Source of the DNA: Kibdelosporangium banguiense
GTDB taxonomy: Bacteria; Actinomycetota; Actinomycetes; Mycobacteriales; Pseudonocardiaceae
Reading direction: 5' to 3'
DNA length: 64,000 bases
Assembly: GCF_017876405.1 (NCBI RefSeq)
Contig: NZ_JAGINW010000001.1
Coordinates: 6,771,203-6,835,202, forward strand
The position numbers were made by a program, and so were the translations under genes. Shown here one piece after another: positions 58,484 through 64,000 of the stretch; the first letter of the stretch is position 1; the number at the start of each line of letters is the position of its first letter. The notes below the pieces were generated by a model that saw only the letters and a program-made list of their open reading frames with translations, was not told the origin of the DNA and made no database searches.

Positions 58484-59311
58484 ATGACTCAAGAACTCTT
58501 GGTGCTCACGCCCAAAGGGAAAACGGGGCGGAGGGTGATATCGCAACTTCAGGCCCGCAACATCAACGTACGGGCCAGTTCCCGGACAAGTACGCCACGT
58601 TTCGACTGGGGTGCCCCTACTACCTGGGAAGAGGCTTTGGCCGGTGTTCGCGCGGTCTATGTCGTCTACTTCCCGGACATCGCTTTTCCCGGCGCCGCCA
58701 AGGACATCGCCGCCTTCACCGAGATCGCGATCGGCAGCGGGGTCCGCCGGCTGGTGATGTTGTCGGGCCGGGGCGAGAAAGAGGCCCAGCACTGCGAGCA
58801 GGTCCTGCAGGACAGCGGCGCCGACTGGACCATTGTCCGGGCGGCCTGGTTCAGCCAGAACTTCAGCGAGGGTTTCCTGCTCGACTCCGTCCGCGAGGGC
58901 GTCATCGCCATGCCGGGCGGCGACACTCCCGACCCGTTCGTCGACGTCGACGATGTCGCCGACGTCGTGGTCGCCGCACTCACCGACGACAAGCACATCG
59001 GCAGGCTCTACGAGGTGACCGGGCCGCGCATGCTCAGCTTCGCCGACACCGCCAAGGAGATCAGCGCCGCCACCGGCAGGGAGATCCGGCACGTGCCGGT
59101 CACCCTCGACGAGTACCGCGCCAGCGCCGTCGCGCACGGCATCCCCGTCGACTTCGCCGACCTGCTGACCGGTCTGTTCGCCGAGACGCTCGACGGCCAC
59201 AACGCCTACCTTGCCGACGGGGTGCAAGAGGCGCTGGGCCGGGAGCCCCGGGACTTCGCCGACTACGCCAAAGCCACAGCTCTCACGGGTGCCTGGGACC
59301 CGCGGGACTGA
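58484..59311 (+). CDS. NmrA-like NAD(P)-binding protein
   Basis: A 275-residue atypical short-chain dehydrogenase. The N-terminal nucleotide loop is LVLTPKGKTGRRVISQL, and WTIVRAAWFSQNFSEG and VDVDDVADVVVAALTD are typical of the NmrA/QOR2-like family. ATG 58484 is chosen; the frame continues upstream without a start region. Such proteins act as quinone reductases or NADP sensors. The 192 bp upstream (58292-58483) hold no gene I can support. Confidence 0.85.
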   Translation: MTQELLVLTPKGKTGRRVISQLQARNINVRASSRTSTPRFDWGAPTTWEEALAGVRAVYVVYFPDIAFPGAAKDIAAFTEIAIGSGVRRLVMLSGRGEKEAQHCEQVLQDSGADWTIVRAAWFSQNFSEGFLLDSVREGVIAMPGGDTPDPFVDVDDVADVVVAALTDDKHIGRLYEVTGPRMLSFADTAKEISAATGREIRHVPVTLDEYRASAVAHGIPVDFADLLTGLFAETLDGHNAYLADGVQEALGREPRDFADYAKATALTGAWDPRD

Positions 59312-59312
59312 T

Positions 59313-59404
59313 CGGCCTCCCAGGAGGAGAGTCCTGGGATTGCGACTGTGTTGCGTGGCCGCCCTACCTTTCGGAGAACCAAGCGGTATCCGAAGGAGGA
59401 AGCC
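59313..59404 (+). ncRNA. Candidate structured 5' leader of metK (possible riboswitch)
   Basis: The 92 nt before metK can fold into a closed three-way junction: outer stem CGGCC/GGCCG (59313-59317 with 59357-59361), an 8-bp hairpin (59318-59325 with 59332-59339, 6-nt loop) and a 6-bp hairpin with two wobble pairs (59341-59346 with 59350-59355). A second hairpin (TTCGGA/TCCGAA, 59370-59375 with 59389-59394, extended by CC/GG across a bulge) reaches into the AAGGAGG ribosome binding site. SAM-dependent control of metK translation is a reasonable hypothesis; I do not recognise a known SAM riboswitch consensus. Confidence 0.4.
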
Positions 59405-60595
59405 ATGTCACGTCGACTGTTCACTTCCGAGTCGGTGACCGAGGGACATCCCGACAAGATCTGCGACGCGATCAGCGACTCCGTGCTGGACGCACTGCTG
59501 GGCCAGGACCCGGCGAGCCGGGTCGCGGTGGAGACCCTGATCACCACCGGGCAGGTGCACGTCGCGGGCGAGGTGACCACCGACGCTTACGTCGACATCC
59601 CGAGGATCGTGCGGGAGAAGATCCTCGAGATCGGGTATGACTCCTCGGTCAAAGGCTTCTGTGGTGACTCGTGCGGTGTCAACGTCGCGATCGGTTCGCA
59701 GTCCCCGGACATCGCGCAGGGCGTCGACAGCGCGTACGAGTCCCGGGTCGAGCAGGCCGAGGACGACATCGACAAGCAGGGCGCCGGTGACCAGGGCCTG
59801 ATGTTCGGCTACGCGTGCTCGGACACCCCCGAGCTGATGCCGTTGCCGATCGCCCTGGCCCACCGGCTTTCCCAGCGCCTCACCCACGTCCGCAAGGACG
59901 GTGTGGTGCCCTACCTGCGGCCGGACGGCAAGACCCAGGTGACCATCGAGTACGCCGGCGACCAGCCGGTCCGGCTGGACACCGTGGTGCTCTCCAGCCA
60001 GCACGCCGACGGGATCGACCTGGAGAAGCTGCTCGCGGTCGACATCCGTGAGCACGTGGTGCTGCCGGAGCTCCAGCAGCTCGAGCTGGACACCTCTGAC
60101 GTCCGGCTGCTGGTCAACCCGACCGGCCGCTTCGTGGTCGGTGGCCCGATGGGTGACGCGGGCCTGACCGGCCGCAAGATCATCGTCGACACCTACGGCG
60201 GCATGGCACGGCACGGTGGTGGCGCCTTCTCCGGCAAGGATCCGTCCAAAGTAGACCGTTCGGCCGCGTACGCGATGCGCTGGGTCGCCAAGAACGCCGT
60301 CGCGGCGGGTCTGGCGTCCCGGGTCGAGGTCCAGGTCGCTTACGCCATCGGCAAGGCGGCTCCGGTCGGCCTGTTCGTGGAGACGTTCGGCACCGAGACC
60401 GTCGACCCGGTCAAGATCCAGCAGGCCATTTCCGAGGTGTTCGACCTGCGCCCGGCCGCGATCATCCGCGACCTGGACCTGTTGCGTCCCATCTACGCGC
60501 CGACGGCCGCCTACGGGCACTTCGGCCGGACAGACGTGGACCTGCCCTGGGAGCGCACCGACCGTGCCGACGCGCTGCGCGCGGTCTTCGGCTGA
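59405..60595 (+). CDS. metK: S-adenosylmethionine synthetase
   Basis: A 396-residue methionine adenosyltransferase that makes SAM from methionine and ATP. The N-terminal ATP-site motif [24 protein letters not shown] and the glycine loop [19 protein letters not shown] are intact. ATG 59405 follows AAGGAGG. The next gene is adenosine kinase after 37 nt, then methionine synthase, so the three form an activated-methyl-cycle operon. A second, housekeeping metK may exist elsewhere. Confidence 0.95.
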   Translation: MSRRLFTSESVTEGHPDKICDAISDSVLDALLGQDPASRVAVETLITTGQVHVAGEVTTDAYVDIPRIVREKILEIGYDSSVKGFCGDSCGVNVAIGSQSPDIAQGVDSAYESRVEQAEDDIDKQGAGDQGLMFGYACSDTPELMPLPIALAHRLSQRLTHVRKDGVVPYLRPDGKTQVTIEYAGDQPVRLDTVVLSSQHADGIDLEKLLAVDIREHVVLPELQQLELDTSDVRLLVNPTGRFVVGGPMGDAGLTGRKIIVDTYGGMARHGGGAFSGKDPSKVDRSAAYAMRWVAKNAVAAGLASRVEVQVAYAIGKAAPVGLFVETFGTETVDPVKIQQAISEVFDLRPAAIIRDLDLLRPIYAPTAAYGHFGRTDVDLPWERTDRADALRAVFG

Positions 60596-60632
60596 CGACG
60601 GCTGTTCGCCGATAAAGGAAGTAGGTGCCCCG

Positions 60633-61622
60633 ATGCGCGTGCTGATCACCGGTTCGATCGCGACCGACCACCTGATGGTGTTCCCCGGCAGGTTCGCCGA
60701 CCAGTTCCTGGCCGATCGGCTGGACGCGGTCTCGTTGTCGTTCCTGGTCGACACACTCGACATCCGCCGTGGCGGGGTCGCGGCCAATATCTGCGTCGGC
60801 CTCGCCCGGCTGGGCGTCGACAGCGCGCTGGTGGGCTCGGTGGGCCACGACTTCGCCGAATACCGGGCGTTCCTGGACTCCGAGGGCGTGGACACCCGGT
60901 TCGTACACGTCTCGGCCGACCGGCACACCGCGCGATTCGTGTGCACCACAGACCAGGTACAGGCCCAGATCGCGTCGTTCTACCCGGGTGCGATGAGCGA
61001 GGCGGGCGAGATCGCGTTGCGCCCGATCGCCGACCGGGTCGAAGGCGCCGGCCTGGTGCTGATCAGCCCGAACGACCCGGGCGCGATGCTGCGGCACACC
61101 GAGGAATGCCGGGACAACGGGTATCCGTTCGCCGCTGATCCGTCGCAGCAGCTGGCCTGGCTTCCCGGGGACAAGATCCAGGCGTTAGTGCGGGGCGCGG
61201 CCTTGCTGTTCACCAATGAGTACGAGGCGGATCTGTTGCTGTCCAAGACAGGCTGGACGCGCGACGACGTGCTGTCCCAGGTTGGCCGGTGGGTCACCAC
61301 GTTGGGGGAGAAGGGCGTTCGCATCGACTCCGCCGACGGCGTATCCGTGCAGGTGGCGGCGGCGACGGTGCTTGACCCCGTCGACCCCACCGGCGTCGGC
61401 GACGGCTTCCGGTCAGGTTTCATCGCGGGCCTGCAGTGGGGTCTCGGGTACGAACGCGCCGCCCAGACCGGCTGCGCACTGGCGTCCTTCGTGCTGGAAG
61501 TGGCCGGACCGCAGGAATACCGCCTCGATCCGGCGGTGCTGCTCGAGCGGATCCGGGACACCTACGGGCCGGACGCCGCCGCGGACGTAGCTCCGCACTT
61601 GCCACGTGGAGGCTGGCGATGA
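60633..61622 (+). CDS. adoK: Adenosine kinase, PfkB family (actinobacterial AdoK type)
   Basis: A 329-residue ribokinase-fold enzyme. It closely follows mycobacterial AdoK as I recall it: GSIATDHLM...PGRF, SLSFLVD, RGGVAAN, HTARF, ASFYPGAMSEA, TEECRDNGYPFAADPSQQLA and the catalytic loop DPTGVGDGFRSGF with Asp as base. It phosphorylates the adenosine released from S-adenosylhomocysteine, pulling methyl-transfer reactions forward. Its stop overlaps the metH start (ATGA). Confidence 0.92.
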   Translation: MRVLITGSIATDHLMVFPGRFADQFLADRLDAVSLSFLVDTLDIRRGGVAANICVGLARLGVDSALVGSVGHDFAEYRAFLDSEGVDTRFVHVSADRHTARFVCTTDQVQAQIASFYPGAMSEAGEIALRPIADRVEGAGLVLISPNDPGAMLRHTEECRDNGYPFAADPSQQLAWLPGDKIQALVRGAALLFTNEYEADLLLSKTGWTRDDVLSQVGRWVTTLGEKGVRIDSADGVSVQVAAATVLDPVDPTGVGDGFRSGFIAGLQWGLGYERAAQTGCALASFVLEVAGPQEYRLDPAVLLERIRDTYGPDAAADVAPHLPRGGWR

Positions 61623-64000
61623 GTGATTTCCTTGCCGCGCTTGGACAACGAGTGCTGGTCGCGGACGGCGCGATGGGCACGGCGTTGCAGGAACACGACT
61701 TGACCCTGGACGACTTCACCGGTCTCGAGGGCTGCAACGAGGTCCTCAACGTCACCCGGCCGGACGTCGTGCTGTCGGTGCACCGCAGCTATCTCGAGGC
61801 CGGCGTGGACGCCATCGAGACCAACACGTTCGGATCGAACCTGGCCAACCTGGCCGAATACGATGTGCCGGAACGCATTTACGAGCTTTCCTACGCCGGT
61901 GCGGCGCTGGCGAGGCAAGCCGCGGACGAGTACTCCGCGCAGAAGCCCCGGTTCGTGCTCGGGTCCGTCGGCCCCGGCACCAAGCTGCCGACGTTGGGAC
62001 ACGCGCCTTTCGCGGTGTTGCGCGACGCGTACGCCGAACAGGTGCGTGGTCTGCTCGCCGGTGGTGTGGACGTGGTCCTGGTCGAGACCTGCCAGGACGT
62101 CCTGCAGTGCAAGGCCGCGATCATCGGCGCCCAGCGGGCGATGGCGATCGAGGGGCGCGTGGTGCCGATCATCACGCATGTCACCGTGGAGACCACCGGG
62201 ACCATGCTGCTGGGCACCGAGATCGGTGCCGCCCTGACCGCGCTGGAACCGCTGGGCATCGATCTGATCGGGCTCAACTGCGCGACCGGCCCGGACGAGA
62301 TGAGCGAGCACCTGCGGCATCTGTCCAAGCACGCCCGGATCGGCGTGTCGGTGATGCCGAATGCCGGACTCCCTGAATTGGGCCCCAACGGTGCGGTGTA
62401 CCCGTTGGGGCCCGAGGGCCTGGCGAAGGCGCTGGCCGGGTTCGTCACCGAGTTCGGCGTCCAGATGGTCGGTGGTTGTTGCGGGACAACGGATGTGCAC
62501 CTGCGCGCCGTGGTCGACGCCGTGTCCGGGCTGACGCCCGCTGCCCGCCGCCCGCACATCGACCCCAGTGTTTCCTCGCTGTATCAAGCTGTTCCGTTCA
62601 AGCAGGACTCCTCGGTGCTGATGATCGGCGAGCGGACCAACGCCAACGGCTCGAAGGCGTTCCGGGAGGCGATGCTGGAGGGCCGGTTCGAGGACTGTGT
62701 GGAGATCGCCCGCGACCAGACCCGCGACGGCGCCCACATGCTGGACCTGTGCGTGGACTACGTCGGCCGCGACGGTGCCGACGACATGCGGCAGCTGGCG
62801 GCCAAGCTGGCCACCGCTTCCACGCTGCCGATCATGCTCGACTCGACCGAGGTGGACGTGCTGCAGGCCGGGCTTGAGCACTTCGGTGGCCGGTGCGCGG
62901 TCAACTCGGTGAACTACGAGGACGGCGACGGGTCGGACTCGCGGTTCGTCAAGGTGATGGACATGGTCCGTGAGTTCGGTGCCACCGTGGTCGCGCTGAC
63001 CATCGACGAAGAGGGCCAGGCTCGCACCGCCGACAAGAAGATCGAGATCGCCGCCCGGCTGATCGACGACATCGTCGGCAAGTGGGGCCTTGCCACCAGT
63101 GACGTCATCGTCGACACGCTGGTGTTCACGATCGCCACCGGCCAGGAGGAGTCCCGCCGGGACGCCATCGAGACCATCGCGGCGATCCGCGGTCTCAAGC
63201 AGCGCTACCCGGACGTGCAGACCACTCTTGGACTGTCCAATGTGTCCTTCGGGTTGAACCCGGCCGCCCGTCAGGTGCTCAATTCCGTTTTCCTGAACGA
63301 ATGCGTGCAGGCCGGATTGGACACCGCGATCGTGCACGCGTCCAAGATCCTGCCGATGGCACGGATTCCCGACGAGCAGCGTGAGGTCGCGCTGGACCTG
63401 GTCTACGACCGCCGGGCCGAGGACTACGACCCGCTGACCCGGTTCATGGAGCTGTTCGAAGGCGTGACCGCGGCGTCCAGCAAGGCCTCCCGCGCCGAGG
63501 AACTGGCCGCGCTGCCCTTGTTCGACCGGCTGCAGCGGCGGATCGTCGACGGCGAACGCAACGGCCTGGAAGCCGATCTGGACGAGGCACTGATCGAGAA
63601 GCCGGCGCTGGAGATCATCAACGACACGCTGCTGTCGGGCATGAAGACCGTCGGTGAACTGTTCGGCTCCGGCCAGATGCAGCTGCCCTTCGTGCTGCAG
63701 TCCGCAGAGGTGATGAAGACCGCGGTGGCGCACCTGGAACCGCACATGGACAAGACGGACTCCGCGGGCAAGGGCAAGATCGTGCTGGCCACGGTCAAGG
63801 GCGATGTGCACGACATCGGCAAGAACCTGGTGGACATCATCCTGTCCAACAACGGCTACGACGTGGTCAACATCGGCATCAAACAGCCGATCACCACCAT
63901 CCTGGACGCCGCGCAGGAACACGATGCCGACGTGATCGGCATGTCCGGGCTGCTGGTCAAGTCCACCGTGATCATGAAGGAGAACCTCCAGGAGATGAAC
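61619..64000 (+). CDS. metH: Cobalamin-dependent methionine synthase, 3' end outside window
   Basis: 794 residues are present and the frame is open at the window edge. The homocysteine S-methyltransferase domain (about 1-320) has VADGAMGTALQE and the zinc motif GGCCGTTDVH; the pterin-binding domain (about 330-600) begins LMIGERTNANGSKAF; the B12 cap and cobalamin domains follow (about 635 on), with the His ligand in KGDVHDIGKNLVD. The SAM-reactivation domain would lie beyond the edge. ATG 61619 overlaps the adoK stop. It regenerates methionine for MetK. Confidence 0.94.
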   Translation, partial: MSDFLAALGQRVLVADGAMGTALQEHDLTLDDFTGLEGCNEVLNVTRPDVVLSVHRSYLEAGVDAIETNTFGSNLANLAEYDVPERIYELSYAGAALARQAADEYSAQKPRFVLGSVGPGTKLPTLGHAPFAVLRDAYAEQVRGLLAGGVDVVLVETCQDVLQCKAAIIGAQRAMAIEGRVVPIITHVTVETTGTMLLGTEIGAALTALEPLGIDLIGLNCATGPDEMSEHLRHLSKHARIGVSVMPNAGLPELGPNGAVYPLGPEGLAKALAGFVTEFGVQMVGGCCGTTDVHLRAVVDAVSGLTPAARRPHIDPSVSSLYQAVPFKQDSSVLMIGERTNANGSKAFREAMLEGRFEDCVEIARDQTRDGAHMLDLCVDYVGRDGADDMRQLAAKLATASTLPIMLDSTEVDVLQAGLEHFGGRCAVNSVNYEDGDGSDSRFVKVMDMVREFGATVVALTIDEEGQARTADKKIEIAARLIDDIVGKWGLATSDVIVDTLVFTIATGQEESRRDAIETIAAIRGLKQRYPDVQTTLGLSNVSFGLNPAARQVLNSVFLNECVQAGLDTAIVHASKILPMARIPDEQREVALDLVYDRRAEDYDPLTRFMELFEGVTAASSKASRAEELAALPLFDRLQRRIVDGERNGLEADLDEALIEKPALEIINDTLLSGMKTVGELFGSGQMQLPFVLQSAEVMKTAVAHLEPHMDKTDSAGKGKIVLATVKGDVHDIGKNLVDIILSNNGYDVVNIGIKQPITTILDAAQEHDADVIGMSGLLVKSTVIMKENLQEMN

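Noticed and set aside
59313-59404. Calling the metK leader a known SAM-I, SAM-IV or SAH riboswitch
   Set aside because: It is too short for SAM-I/SAM-IV and I cannot find the conserved SAH core; only the fold and context are suggestive.
59408-60949. A 513-codon minus-strand frame across metK and adoK
   Set aside because: It spans two well-supported genes on the opposite strand and has no family features.
61562-63922. A 786-codon open frame on the minus strand opposite metH
   Set aside because: metH is intact on the plus strand with all family motifs; high-GC coding sequence leaves long open antisense frames. The frame has no recognisable domain.

Overview
The window is high-GC actinobacterial DNA. 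Codons end mostly in G or C, GTG starts are common, and stop/start overlaps (ATGA, GTGA) couple many genes. The mix of AdoK-type adenosine kinase, 3Fe-4S P450 ferredoxin, CebR-like operator, Tat-exported glycosidases and many LacI/TetR regulators fits a soil or plant-associated filamentous actinomycete, plausibly Pseudonocardiales. That placement is inference; no rRNA or other taxonomic marker is present. I found no tRNA, rRNA, CRISPR array, IS element or phage gene.

Region 1 (1-19.3 kb) is a plant-glycan utilisation locus. It holds the 3' end of a GH35 beta-galactosidase, two LacI regulators, a GH127 beta-L-arabinofuranosidase, a sugar ABC importer without its own ATPase, a secreted metzincin-like protease, a Tat-exported DUF1680 (GH127/GH146-type) enzyme with a LamG domain, a 1341-aa multidomain secreted glycosidase and a secreted GH3 enzyme with a beta-trefoil insert. 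Two related loci lie further on: a GH51-like/Fn3/CBM2 enzyme behind a perfect CebR-like palindrome (29.9-32.0 kb), and a double-GH43 enzyme with an aldose 1-epimerase (49.0-53.3 kb). Arabinosylated wall polymers such as hydroxyproline-rich glycoproteins, arabinan or arabinogalactan are the likely substrates. LacI-type palindromes precede nearly every one of these units, and the sequence classes suggest which repressor acts where.

Region 2 (19.3-25.4 kb) is a self-contained P450 module: an MFS exporter diverges from an overlapping operon encoding P450, TetR, ferredoxin, ferredoxin reductase and a second P450. It is followed by a large two-part sensor-kinase-like membrane protein, an ABC-F ATPase and a small lipoprotein.

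Region 3 (32-45.8 kb) is catabolic. It has a Rieske oxygenase/70-aa protein/reductase/IclR operon beside TetR and an AMP-forming ligase; a LysR/CitMHS/AtuA/AtuA-like unit; and an aldehyde dehydrogenase/alcohol dehydrogenase/Tat-exported hydrolase set with MarR.

Region 4 (46-59.3 kb) contains small regulator-enzyme pairs: a FAD monooxygenase with TetR, a NAD-binding oxidoreductase and SRPBCC protein with TetR, and VOC, M48-like, ScyD-like and NmrA-like proteins. Region 5 (59.3 kb to the end) is an activated-methyl-cycle cassette, metK-adoK-metH, behind a short leader that folds on paper into a three-way junction plus a hairpin that occludes the ribosome binding site.

The most notable points are the paired 25-bp palindromes with a fixed 5-nt gap at three places, the metK leader, the two-part kinase, the Rieske operon with its embedded 70-aa protein, and the operator classes linking distant glycosidase genes.
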